Translations under genes and position numbers: made by a program
Assembly (NCBI RefSeq): GCF_009846885.1
Contig: NZ_WUWM01000023.1
Span: forward strand, 1 to 64,000
Reading direction: 5' to 3'
From: Paenibacillus puerhi
GTDB lineage: Bacteria; Bacillota; Bacilli; Paenibacillales; NBRC-103111
DNA: 64,000 bases
Shown: positions 38,075 to 46,551 of the stretch, in pieces
Layout: the number at the start of each line of letters is the position of its first letter
How positions within the stretch are numbered: position 1 is the stretch's first letter
The notes under the pieces: generated by a model
The model's database searches: none
What the model saw: only the letters and a program-made list of their open reading frames with translations
Told to the model about the DNA's origin: nothing

Positions 38075-38109
38075 AAGGCCATCTCCGTTTTGCTTGCGAA
38101 GGTGGCCTT
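38075..38109 (+). terminator. Hairpin after the ASCH gene
   Basis: AAGGCCA (38075-38081) and TGGCCTT (38103-38109) can pair 20 bases after the ASCH stop. The U-tract is weak, so termination is uncertain. Confidence 0.4.
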
Positions 38110-38144
38110 CATGCCGATTTATTGCCGATTCCCATGTTTTTCAT

Positions 38145-38917
38145 TCACCTCGTAAAAAACGGAATAGCGGATTCGTAATATCCTCTTCATACGTATCCTT
38201 ATTGATAAACCGTCCCACCGATGGGTCATTAGTACCTTGCCCTTAGGTAATACAGCCCTGTCTCAGCGTCGTACATTTCCCCAGCATATTTGAACGGATT
38301 GCTTACCTGCTCGACAGGGAGGCCGACCAGATTGCCCCATTCGTCATACTGGTAGCTGTTTTTAATCGTTCCCTGCGTATCGACAATCTGCACAACATCG
38401 CCATGCCCATTATACAAATAGTAATAGGACTGAAATGTAGCGCGATACCATTTGGCCAGCAAGCAATCCGGTCCCCATTTTTCAGGCGAAGTCCATCGGG
38501 CTCGGGTGCATAGTCGAATTCCACGACAGAACCGTTTTTCTAGACATTCGTCAGTTGATCCCACACATTGTATGAATAGTGGCTTAAATTCGGTGCAAAC
38601 AGGTCAGCGGAGTTCTGAACAGTTGTACGATTACCGCGAGCATCGTATGCATACTTGATCACTTCCACAGCTAACCCACAGTATATTCCTACTCATATCA
38701 TAAGTATAACGGTATTCGGATAAGACGACTGTGCCTTTTTGGGTTGCTATCTTTGGTCAGCCGGTTGATTTTGTCATACAAAAAGGTAGACTACAGATAT
38801 GTCCGCTCGGTCACTTGACCTGTTGCATCTGTCACACGGATAAACCGATTAAGCTCGTCATATGCATAGGTGGTACTGCACGAGCGCGGATCAACGTTCG
38901 TCTTCTTCAAACCTGCT
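38145..38917 (-). pseudogene. Decayed RHS/YD-repeat protein fragment
   Basis: Read on the minus strand, pieces of an RHS core appear in different frames: TTYAYDELNRFIRVTDATG, IKYAYDARGNRTTVQNSA, LYNGHGDVVQIVDTQG, YAGEMYDAETGLYYLRARY and DPSVGRFINKDTYEEDI. Stops and frameshifts separate them, for example after RARY at 38229. Only the C-terminal end of the RHS shell is left, without a toxin tip. It marks the right border of the accessory island. Confidence 0.85.
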
Positions 38918-38965
38918 AGCATATGAAGACTACTAAGAACGACCTCCTCTATTTTCCAATATATA

Positions 38966-39003
38966 ACAAAAGAAAAGACAGAGCGCCTCCCTTCAGCGCT
39001 CTG
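38966..39003 (-). terminator. Terminator of the sialate operon
   Basis: An 8-bp stem CAGAGCGC/GCGCTCTG (38979-38986 and 38996-39003) is followed on the minus strand by TCTTTTCTTTTG. Confidence 0.85.
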
Positions 39004-39024
39004 CCTACATTCAATTATTCCAGT

Positions 39025-39495
39025 TTATCCTCTGAGCAACCCCACATGAATCTTCACTACCGCTTTCTTGATTTTCCCCGGCTTCCCCATGCCTGGCCTG
39101 TGAATATCATGAGGGAAAAAGACGGCGAACATGCCAGGCTTAAGGTGGAGCAAATTTTCGTCGGATACGGGCGCATACAGCGCATAATCCTGTTCCGGGT
39201 CATAGCTCTTAACAGCTTCGCTATCCGCTCCCCAGGACCAGTAGCCGATCGTCTCTTCCCCTTCCATCAAATACTGGAGATCGATGTACGACTCATGCTT
39301 CTCGGCCAGATGATCTTCCGGCGACTTGGCGTCGAATTCCATAATCGATACATACATCTGATCTCCATCGATCTCCGTGCGCCCTAGAGGCGGGTTTCCT
39401 TTGAGCAGGCTCTGAAGCTTTTCCATCGCGGCTACGATGACTTTATGTTCATAGTGACGTTGTTCTTCCCAGGATGACATAGAACCTAAAATCAT
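39025..39495 (-). CDS. YhcH/YjgK/YiaL family protein, probable sialic acid anomerase
   Basis: The family (DUF386) is a metal-binding cupin; members in sialate operons speed anomer exchange of N-acetylneuraminate. From ATG 39495 (GGAGG nine bases upstream) it has 156 residues. The metal-site features HLAEKHESYIDLQYLMEGEE and FFPHDIHRPGM are present. It is the last gene of the operon. The GTG seven codons earlier overlaps the ribosome site and is rejected. Confidence 0.88.
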   Translation of the reverse strand: MILGSMSSWEEQRHYEHKVIVAAMEKLQSLLKGNPPLGRTEIDGDQMYVSIMEFDAKSPEDHLAEKHESYIDLQYLMEGEETIGYWSWGADSEAVKSYDPEQDYALYAPVSDENLLHLKPGMFAVFFPHDIHRPGMGKPGKIKKAVVKIHVGLLRG

Positions 39496-39554
39496 TCTTC
39501 CATTCCTCCAAATCACGCATCTCGTTTCAGAAAGCCTTACTTCAGACCAATCGA

Positions 39555-40409
39555 TTAGAGCAGCTTCACCGCAACCGATGCCGCCGTTAGTTCCTTATTT
39601 CTTATGGAATCCGTATAAGTTCGTTTAAAATACTCGACATAGAGCACATCCAGCAGGTACAGCTGCGAAATTTTCGCGGATAAGGAACCGCCCTGCAATG
39701 GCCCTTCATTCGCGCCGCAAAGCAGCGTAAGATCCGAATAGGAGGTGAGCGGAGACTTCACGAAGCGGGTGATGGAAATAACAGTGGCCCCCGATTCTTT
39801 GGCCCTCTTGGCCAATTCAATCGTATCCTTGGTCGAACCCGAATACGAGATGATAACGGCCACATCCCGGTCCGTCATCAACGCCGCGGACATCATCTGC
39901 AGATGAGAATCGATCGTGCACTCGGTCTTATTGGTAATGCGCATAAACTTGATTTTGGCTTCCATGGCCGTCATTAAGGAAGATCCCACGCCGAAGAAGA
40001 TGATGCGTTCAGCTTGAACAAAATAATCAATAGCTTGGTTCAATTTATCGTAATCGACCAAGTTAAACGTCTCGTTCAACGCGCTGATATTGGACGCCAG
40101 CACTTTGGAAGCCACTTGATTAAGCGTATCATTCATCAGAATCTTATCGGTGAGCTGCGGAATTTCATTCTCTACGGTGATGCTATGGGCCAGCGCAATC
40201 TTGAAATCCTGGTACCCCTTGTAGCTCAGCGATTTGCAAAACCTGAATATACTGGACTCTCCTACTCCGCAAGCATCCGCGAGGTCGGTAATCGACATGT
40301 ATACCACATCTCTCGCGTTATTCAGAACATAGTCGGCCACTTTGACTTCCGTATTGGTCAGGTTGTTGTACTTGGAATGAATTGTTGTAAAAATATTGAC
40401 AGCACGCAA
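39555..40409 (-). CDS. RpiR/MurR-family transcriptional regulator, probable NanR
   Basis: The N-terminal helix-turn-helix (MSITDLADACGVGESSIFRFCKSLSYKGYQDFKIAL) is followed by a SIS sugar-phosphate-binding domain with IISYSGSTKDTIELAKRAKESG. The start is taken as TTG 40409, because GGAGGTGATAGG stands seven bases before it (284 residues). Regulators of this type in sialate operons respond to N-acetylmannosamine-6-phosphate. It is in the operon it probably controls. Confidence 0.88.
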   Translation of the reverse strand: MRAVNIFTTIHSKYNNLTNTEVKVADYVLNNARDVVYMSITDLADACGVGESSIFRFCKSLSYKGYQDFKIALAHSITVENEIPQLTDKILMNDTLNQVASKVLASNISALNETFNLVDYDKLNQAIDYFVQAERIIFFGVGSSLMTAMEAKIKFMRITNKTECTIDSHLQMMSAALMTDRDVAVIISYSGSTKDTIELAKRAKESGATVISITRFVKSPLTSYSDLTLLCGANEGPLQGGSLSAKISQLYLLDVLYVEYFKRTYTDSIRNKELTAASVAVKLL

Positions 40410-40436
40410 CCTATCACCTCCATGAGTTCCAGACAA

Positions 40437-41321
40437 TCAGCGTAAAAACAAGGACGCGGCGCCTAATAAACCCGCTTTATTCCCCAAGGCTGCCTTGAGA
40501 ATCTTCACATCGGCAAAGCTCGCCATAATCAAATCCTTGGTTTGCCTTCCGACTAGTTCAACCAGGTCATCCCGCTCCATAACCCCGCCCCCTACAATAA
40601 CCGCCTGCGGATTAAAAACATGAATGAGGGATGCGAGTCCTGCCGAAACCTCCGTTACCCAGGCTTGCAGAATGTGATTGAGCTTCTCATTTCCTATCCT
40701 TATTTTATCAAAAAAAACTTTCCCGTCCACCACTTCCGGATCCGCCTGCTGAGCCATTCGCACCAAGGCTGTCGTAGAAGCAAACGTTTCAAAGTAAGGT
40801 TTCCGCGCTTGGCCATCCCTTTCGGATAACGAACGGGTATACATATGACCGAACTCGGCCGCCGACCCGTTGGCCCCCCGGTAGATTTGATGATTGATCA
40901 CGATGGCGCCTCCGACCCCGGTACCGAACGTAAGGCAGAGGAAATCGCGATAAGAAGCGGCAGCACCGAAGACGGCTTCGCCGAGCGCAGCCGCATTGAC
41001 ATCATTTTCTACCTTAACGGGCTTCCGAAACCTGGATTCAAGTATGTCCTTTATTTTCATCCCCGTATAATCCGGAATATTTTCGTTAGCATAGGCAATA
41101 AGGCCTTCTTCCGCATTCACTTGCCCGGCCGTACTGATCGCGATCGCATCGAAATCCTCATAAGCCCCTATCTGATCCATCAATCTCTTCATCAAATGGG
41201 GACCGCCCCGCTGAGCCTCTGTCGCATATTCCTTGAACTGATCGATGTTCCCCAGCTCATTGCAAATCCCCATTTTCGTGTTGGTTCCGCCAATATCCGC
41301 AGCTAGAATTTTCATACTCAT
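40437..41321 (-). CDS. nanK: ROK-family N-acetylmannosamine kinase
   Basis: NanK phosphorylates N-acetylmannosamine. The 294 residues carry the ATP motif ADIGGTNTKMGI and the ROK loop LTFGTGVGGAIVINHQIYRG with GSAAEFGHM. The usual cysteine zinc motif (CxCGxxGCxE) after GHM is absent; the segment reads YTRSLSERDGQARKPYFETFAS. The catalytic Asp lies in ENDVNAAALGE. It begins three bases after nanE, with no clear ribosome site, so coupling is likely. Function is assigned from context. Confidence 0.85.
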   Translation of the reverse strand: MSMKILAADIGGTNTKMGICNELGNIDQFKEYATEAQRGGPHLMKRLMDQIGAYEDFDAIAISTAGQVNAEEGLIAYANENIPDYTGMKIKDILESRFRKPVKVENDVNAAALGEAVFGAAASYRDFLCLTFGTGVGGAIVINHQIYRGANGSAAEFGHMYTRSLSERDGQARKPYFETFASTTALVRMAQQADPEVVDGKVFFDKIRIGNEKLNHILQAWVTEVSAGLASLIHVFNPQAVIVGGGVMERDDLVELVGRQTKDLIMASFADVKILKAALGNKAGLLGAASLFLR

Positions 41322-41324
41322 TGC

Positions 41325-42014
41325 CTATTCGACAGCTTTAACGAATTTTTTAGTTATATCCATCGGTCGTGTAATGGCCGAGCCCACCACTGCCGAATAA
41401 ATGCCCAGATCAAATAGCTTCTTCAATTCTTCCGGCGTGGAGATACCGCCCTCTGCGATGATAGGAACGTTCAGAGTACTCACAAGCTTCTCAACCAATC
41501 CAAAGTCAGGCAACGTGTTGTCTTTGGTCGCTTCCGTATAACCGCTTAACGTCGTTCCTACCAGATCGAACCCCAGTTCAGCAGCCGTGACCGCTTCTTC
41601 ATAGGTGGAGCAATCCGCCATAAACAGCTGGTCCTTATACTTCTCTCGGATGAGCGGGAACAGCTCGGCGATAGTTGAACCGTCAGGTCTGATTCGGTCT
41701 GTCGCGTCCATCGCGATGATCTCAACGCCCTCCTCGCAAAGCGCATCGACTTCCTTCATCGTAGGCGTAATAAAAACGGGACAATCCCCGTAAACTTCCT
41801 TGATAATGCCGATAATCGGCAGATTGACCGTTTGCTTGATTTCTTTGATATCCGCAACACTGTTAGCTCGAATCCCCGATGCTCCGCCTAGGAAGGCCGC
41901 ATACGCCATTCTTCCCATTATAAACGGACTATGAAGCGGTTCGTCCGGCAGAGCCTGACAGGACACGACCAGCTTTCTTTTGATTTGCTCGAATACGTCG
42001 TTTTTTGTTTTCAT
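41325..42014 (-). CDS. nanE: N-acetylmannosamine-6-phosphate 2-epimerase
   Basis: NanE turns ManNAc-6-P into GlcNAc-6-P. From ATG 42014 (GGAG nine bases before) it has 229 residues, the family length. The (beta/alpha)8 features SCQALPDEPLHSPFIM, GIRANSVADIK, PIIGIIK and IAEGGISTPEELKKLFDLG are typical. It lies between the permease and the kinase genes. Confidence 0.95.
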   Translation of the reverse strand: MKTKNDVFEQIKRKLVVSCQALPDEPLHSPFIMGRMAYAAFLGGASGIRANSVADIKEIKQTVNLPIIGIIKEVYGDCPVFITPTMKEVDALCEEGVEIIAMDATDRIRPDGSTIAELFPLIREKYKDQLFMADCSTYEEAVTAAELGFDLVGTTLSGYTEATKDNTLPDFGLVEKLVSTLNVPIIAEGGISTPEELKKLFDLGIYSAVVGSAITRPMDITKKFVKAVE

Positions 42015-42039
42015 TGGTTTACACTCCACAACTCTTTAT

Positions 42040-42885
42040 TTATTCCTTGACCGCTCCGGCTGTCATGCCTTGGGTAAAGTACTTTTGGAACAACAAGAAG
42101 ATCAACAGCATGGGGATGGCGGCAACGGTAGCTCCGGCCATTTTGTAAGCGAAGTTCGGATTCAGATCCTGCATAAGAGTTGCCGTACCGACCATCAACG
42201 TTTTCATATTTTTCTCTTGTCCGATGACTAACTGCCACAAGTAATCATTCCATACTTGAACAAAGCTCAAAATGAACAACGCCCCGATACCGGGCTTAAC
42301 AATAGGCAGCATAATCTGAGTGAAGGTTCTCCATTCCCCGGCCCCGTCGATTCGGGAAGCTTCTCTTAATGCATTAGGAGTGGCATCAAAAAAACCTTTT
42401 AATAAGAAAACGCCGAATGCTGTAGCTACGTTCGGCCAGATCATCCCCTGGTAGCTGTTAACCATTCCGAAATCTTGAATGATCCGGAACAAGGGTACGA
42501 TCATGATTTCCTTGGGAATCATCAAGCTCGAAATAAAAATAATAAAGATGATATTTTTACCCTTGAAATTAATCTTGGAGAACGCATACGCGGCCATTGC
42601 CCCTACCATGATAACAAGAGCCGTAGTTACCCCGGACACGACTATACTGTTGATTGCCCATCTAACAGCAGGCTGGCTCTGGAACACATCCACATAGTTA
42701 GAGAAAGTAATGGTGGTTGGCCACCAGTCTGGCGGCATCTTGACAACATCCGAGCTGTTCTTCAGCGAGCTTGTAAACAACCAATATAGAGGAAACAAGT
42801 TAAGAATCGCTAAGAGGGTAACCAGCACATTTGAAACAACGTCAAACCGCTCCCTCTTCTTCTTCCTATTCGTAGTATGCGACAT
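42040..42885 (-). CDS. Sugar ABC transporter permease, MalG type
   Basis: The 281 residues from ATG 42885 (GAGGGG seven bases before) contain six membrane segments and the EAA loop EASRIDGAGEWRTFTQIMLPIVKPGI that docks with the ATPase. N-terminal basic residues precede the first helix. With the upstream permease and binding protein it forms a CUT1-type importer, here for sialic acid by context. A GTG five codons earlier overlaps the ribosome site. Confidence 0.9.
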   Translation of the reverse strand: MSHTTNRKKKRERFDVVSNVLVTLLAILNLFPLYWLFTSSLKNSSDVVKMPPDWWPTTITFSNYVDVFQSQPAVRWAINSIVVSGVTTALVIMVGAMAAYAFSKINFKGKNIIFIIFISSLMIPKEIMIVPLFRIIQDFGMVNSYQGMIWPNVATAFGVFLLKGFFDATPNALREASRIDGAGEWRTFTQIMLPIVKPGIGALFILSFVQVWNDYLWQLVIGQEKNMKTLMVGTATLMQDLNPNFAYKMAGATVAAIPMLLIFLLFQKYFTQGMTAGAVKE

Positions 42886-42901
42886 GCTGTAACCCCTCAC
42901 T

Positions 42902-43777
42902 TTACTTATCCTTAATCAAAGCTCTCAGCTGAGGCACCGACAACAGCAACGTTATGAGGAACATGATGACCCCCACCGCCGACGCCGTACCGAGCTGATT
43001 ATATTTGAAAGCATTATTGTATAAATAGTACATCAGAGTTACAGATGCATTATTCGGGCCGCCGCCCGTCAAAAGCTGAATAACGACAAATATTTTCAAA
43101 ACGGCAATGATGTTGATGATCGCAATATAAATCGTGGAGGAGCTTACGGAAGGAATCAAAATTTTCGTAATGACATGCCATCTGTTCGCTCCATCGACTT
43201 CCGCAGCCTCAAACAAATCTTTAGGCACGCCGATCATCGCTGCGATATACAGGATAATCGCTTGTCCCACATTGGTTGCGAATGTCACGAATATTATTAC
43301 TGGCATAACCGTCGTTGTTTTCCCAAGTAAATTGACCGAACCAAATCCCAGTTCTTGTGATAAGTAAGAAATTAGCCCATTAGCCGGGTTAAGCAAAAAG
43401 CTCCATACCATACTCATAACAACCATAGATACCATAACCGGCACATAGAAGCTACCACGGATAAACGAAACATATTTGGCGTTCTTGTCGAATACAGCGG
43501 AAGCCACGAAAAGGGCAAAGCCTACGGTAAGAACAACGATAAACACCACAAAGATTACGGTATTGAATAGCGCCTTAAAGAATACAGGGTCGCTAAATAG
43601 CGTCACGTAATTGTCCAGGCCAACAAACTTCTCGCTTGTATAACTGATCTGATACAGGCTGAGTCTTATACCTTCAATGATCGGATAGACCAGAAAAATC
43701 AAGAATATCAAAATTTGGGGCGAAATGAACAAGTAGCCGGTTAAGCTTTCTTTGAAGGATTGATTGCGCAATTTCAT
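42902..43777 (-). CDS. Sugar ABC transporter permease, MalF type
   Basis: From ATG 43777 (AAAGGA six bases before) it has 291 residues. The first helix (LFISPQILIFLIFLVYPIIEGI) and the EAA loop DLFEAAEVDGANRWHVITKILIPSVS are characteristic. Six membrane segments are visible. It pairs with the MalG-type gene that follows 16 bases downstream. Confidence 0.9.
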   Translation of the reverse strand: MKLRNQSFKESLTGYLFISPQILIFLIFLVYPIIEGIRLSLYQISYTSEKFVGLDNYVTLFSDPVFFKALFNTVIFVVFIVVLTVGFALFVASAVFDKNAKYVSFIRGSFYVPVMVSMVVMSMVWSFLLNPANGLISYLSQELGFGSVNLLGKTTTVMPVIIFVTFATNVGQAIILYIAAMIGVPKDLFEAAEVDGANRWHVITKILIPSVSSSTIYIAIINIIAVLKIFVVIQLLTGGGPNNASVTLMYYLYNNAFKYNQLGTASAVGVIMFLITLLLSVPQLRALIKDK

Positions 43778-43799
43778 ATCGCGTTCCTTTCTAATTAGC

Positions 43800-43828
43800 A
43801 GCCTCAAGGTCCTGTCGGCCTCGAGGCT
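43800..43828 (-). other. Hairpin between binding protein and permease genes
   Basis: AGCCTC (43800-43805) and GAGGCT (43823-43828) pair just after the binding-protein stop. Such elements often protect the binding-protein mRNA and lower permease expression. Confidence 0.5.
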
Positions 43829-43852
43829 GTTAATCGTGTATGGATTGTTCGT

Positions 43853-45256
43853 TTACTTTTGGTAAATAACAGAGCTTGCCTTGTTCGTTTGAATGACTTT
43901 GTTGCCTTTGCTTTGATAATCTTTCACGGATTGTTCAGGCGTTTTGGAGCCTGTATATAGGGCTTGAAGCTCTGGATAAAGCACTTCTCTAAGCTGGCTG
44001 TATCCTGGAACGTTACCGGTGAAGTTGAACAGGTGCTTAGAGTTAGCATCGTAAGCGGCGAACAGCGGTTTCTCCGATTTGAACTGGTCAACAACGGAGC
44101 TTCTTACCGGAATACTGTTTTTCGATGCTTTTACGAGTTCCGGGTCCGTCGAGAAGAACTTCACGAATTCTTTGGCCACTTCTACTTTCTTCGCATCTTT
44201 GGATTGGAACACGCTTGCTCCGACCACATACGTGAAGGATAGCGGATTTCCGCTTTCGGATGGAATGTTAGCAAGGCGAATATCGAATTTGTTCGCTTTG
44301 CCGCTTGCCATATCGGCTCTCATGTTGTTGAACAGGACCGGATTCGTAAAGCTAATCGCGAGCTGTTGATTCTGGAACATGCCGTTGACATCATTCGACG
44401 ATACCGACTCCGGACCCGGGTTCGTGAAGCCTGCATCCTTGATTTTTTTCAACCATGCTGTGGCCTTAGCGCCGTTCGCATCATCGAGTACGATATTCCC
44501 TTGGTCATCAAAGAACTTGTTGCCGAACATTCTCAGGTAGGCGAGGTTCCATGTATCGCCTTGCGTATTCATAGCGAACAGGCCCATCGGATAAGCGTTG
44601 GAATATTTGTCCTTAGGCAGATTGGCTTTCAGCCCTTTCAGGATCTCTTCATATTCCGCGAGCGTCCAAGTTTTGATTTCATTTTCGCCGCCAACGAATT
44701 TCTCAAGGCCAGCTGCCTTTAGCATATCTGCGTTGTATACTAAGGTTCCCGGATTATGCTGGAACGGATAGAAGTAAATATCTTTACCGAAGGTGACCGC
44801 GTCCCAATAGCTTTGGGCAATATCACCTTTGGCGCTTGAATCCACCATGTCGGTCAGCGGTACCAAAGCGCCCCGGTGGACATAGTCGCCCATCGCGAAA
44901 ATACTTTCAAAGAATACGTCAGGCGGCGTATTGCTGCTCAAGTTAACGTTGAGGAGCTGGTCGCGCTGATCGCCTGCGATCACTTCCACATTGACCTTGA
45001 CATCATATTTGTCGTATTGCTTGGTGAATTTGTCAGCGGCGTATTTCAAGAAGCTGTCATAGTCGGCGCCTGCTTCCGAGGCATCCATAACGCCTTTCCA
45101 TTGCGGCGTCAGCCAAGCTTTGATCTCGACCCTTTCTTTTCCGGTCGTTCCTGCGCCCGTATCGGTACCGGGAGTATTATTGCTTGCACATCCGACTGCC
45201 ATGGAAGTCAGCAAAACCAGCGAGATACCCGTTGTGAGTAAGCGTTTCCTTTTCAT
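43853..45256 (-). CDS. Extracellular solute-binding lipoprotein, probable sialate binder
   Basis: The 467 residues start with a basic signal peptide and lipobox (LLTSMAVGCASNN), so it is anchored outside the membrane. The mature part follows the SBP_bac_1 fold (EVIAGDQRDQLLNVNLSSNTPPDVFFES, then NGMFQNQQLAISF). Length is usual for CUT1 binders. It stands between nanA and the permeases, which argues for sialic acid or a sialyl-sugar. Confidence 0.88.
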   Translation of the reverse strand: MKRKRLLTTGISLVLLTSMAVGCASNNTPGTDTGAGTTGKERVEIKAWLTPQWKGVMDASEAGADYDSFLKYAADKFTKQYDKYDVKVNVEVIAGDQRDQLLNVNLSSNTPPDVFFESIFAMGDYVHRGALVPLTDMVDSSAKGDIAQSYWDAVTFGKDIYFYPFQHNPGTLVYNADMLKAAGLEKFVGGENEIKTWTLAEYEEILKGLKANLPKDKYSNAYPMGLFAMNTQGDTWNLAYLRMFGNKFFDDQGNIVLDDANGAKATAWLKKIKDAGFTNPGPESVSSNDVNGMFQNQQLAISFTNPVLFNNMRADMASGKANKFDIRLANIPSESGNPLSFTYVVGASVFQSKDAKKVEVAKEFVKFFSTDPELVKASKNSIPVRSSVVDQFKSEKPLFAAYDANSKHLFNFTGNVPGYSQLREVLYPELQALYTGSKTPEQSVKDYQSKGNKVIQTNKASSVIYQK

Positions 45257-45357
45257 CTAAACCTCTACCCCTTTTGTCATTTTCTTGGTGATAGTCAAAC
45301 CTGCAGCACTTGGAAGCTATACCCAGACAAGCCAGGTCAGTAAAGCCTGCCTTCGAA

Positions 45358-46269
45358 TCACTTGCAGTAACGTGTAACCGCTTGATCGATCATGGTCACG
45401 ATGCCACCGATGGATGTCTGATCCTCCTCGGTTATGCCTTCAAGAGGACTTCTTACACTACCGATATGGACTCCGCGCCGATTCAGTACTTCTTTGATTA
45501 CCGCATACATGGAGCCTTGTTGAGAGCAAAGGGCGACGATAATATCGTTAATATCACTCTGAATATGCTTGGCCTCTTCAAAATTCCCTTGTTTGACAAA
45601 AGTATTCGCTTGCAGGAATAGCTCGGGCATAGCTCCATAAGTACCGCCAATACCGGCATCGGCGCCCATTAAGCGACCCGCGACATACTGTTCATCCGGT
45701 CCGTTAAAAACGATACAATCGTTTCCGCCAACTTTTTTGAAGCGTTCGATATCCATGGTCGGCATGGAAGAGTTTTTCACTCCAATGACTTTTTTATTCA
45801 TCAGAAGCTTATCGAATAACGATGTCGTTAACGTGTATCCGGTAGTCTGAGGAATGTTATAAATAATGAAGTCCAATGGAGTAGCATCGATGATAGCGCT
45901 CCAATATTTATATACGGCGCTGTCCGGCAGCTTGAAATAAATAGGAGGGATCGCAGATAGAGCGTCATAGCCCAAGGCTGCGGCATGCTTCGCCAATTCT
46001 ATGCTGTCTCTGGTGGAAGGGGCTCCCACATGCGCGATAAGCGTCATTTTGCCTTTCAAACGATCGGCTACATAGCTTAGCACCGCTTTGCGCTCGTCCA
46101 GACTTTGATAAATACACTCCCCTGAGCTTCCCCCGACGTAGACGCCTTGAACTTTTTTGTCTTCCAGGTAATCGCATAAGGCATGGGTGCGAGCTTCTGA
46201 GATATTCCCTTCATCGTCATAGCAAGCATAGAACGCCGGTATGATGCCATGGAACTTTTCTAAACTCAT
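45358..46269 (-). CDS. nanA: N-acetylneuraminate lyase
   Basis: NanA splits N-acetylneuraminate into ManNAc and pyruvate by a Schiff base. The 303 residues have the pyruvate site GGSSGE (46-51), the general-base tyrosine in YNIPQTTGY (Tyr137) and the Schiff-base lysine in GVKNSS (Lys165), the same positions as in Escherichia coli NanA. It belongs to the DapA superfamily; context (nanE, nanK, YhcH) excludes dihydrodipicolinate synthase. It is the first gene of the operon, with CAGGAGG before its start. Confidence 0.93.
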   Translation of the reverse strand: MSLEKFHGIIPAFYACYDDEGNISEARTHALCDYLEDKKVQGVYVGGSSGECIYQSLDERKAVLSYVADRLKGKMTLIAHVGAPSTRDSIELAKHAAALGYDALSAIPPIYFKLPDSAVYKYWSAIIDATPLDFIIYNIPQTTGYTLTTSLFDKLLMNKKVIGVKNSSMPTMDIERFKKVGGNDCIVFNGPDEQYVAGRLMGADAGIGGTYGAMPELFLQANTFVKQGNFEEAKHIQSDINDIIVALCSQQGSMYAVIKEVLNRRGVHIGSVRSPLEGITEEDQTSIGGIVTMIDQAVTRYCK

Positions 46270-46307
46270 TGAAATCCCTCCTGATGTTCAAAATCTTAGG
46301 CAAGATC

Positions 46308-46345
46308 AACATATCATAATTTATCGATATTGTAAATTAATTTCA
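46308..46345 (-). promoter_or_regulatory. nan operon promoter with overlapping palindrome
   Basis: Minus strand: -35 TTTACA (46331-46336), 17-base spacer, -10 TATGTT (46308-46313). The near-palindrome TGTAAATTAATTTCA (46331-46345) covers the -35 and contains the perfect core AAATTAATTT. It is a candidate site for the RpiR-type regulator. Confidence 0.55.
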
Positions 46346-46416
46346 CCTTTAATTTAATTACGAAAAATATTTCCACCATTGTTGAGAGGTAATAAGTATT
46401 TCCTCACCTGAGAGTT

Positions 46417-46433
46417 AGGTTCAATTTGAACCT
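46417..46433. promoter_or_regulatory. 17-bp inverted repeat upstream of nanA
   Basis: AGGTTCAA-T-TTGAACCT has two exact 8-bp arms and lies about 80 bases upstream of the nan -35. It may be a second operator, for example for a catabolite or sugar regulator; it does not match the cre consensus. Confidence 0.45.
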
Positions 46434-46495
46434 TAGTATTTATCGTTTCGCCAAAGATATACATGGTTATATCGTATATGGTTGGTTTTCTCCAT

Positions 46496-46523
46496 GAAAA
46501 AAACTCTGGCTGATCGGCCAGAG
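46496..46523 (-). terminator. Terminator of the GGDEF gene
   Basis: CTCTGGC/GCCAGAG (46504-46510 and 46517-46523) with a 6-base loop is followed on the minus strand by TTTTTTTC. Confidence 0.88.
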
Positions 46524-46551
46524 CTGATGAACGCTATCAAGCGTCGCTTGC

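Noticed and set aside
45358-46269. Dihydrodipicolinate synthase (dapA)
   Set aside because: Operon partners nanE, nanK, YhcH and the sugar importer, and the NanA-type residue positions, favour N-acetylneuraminate lyase.
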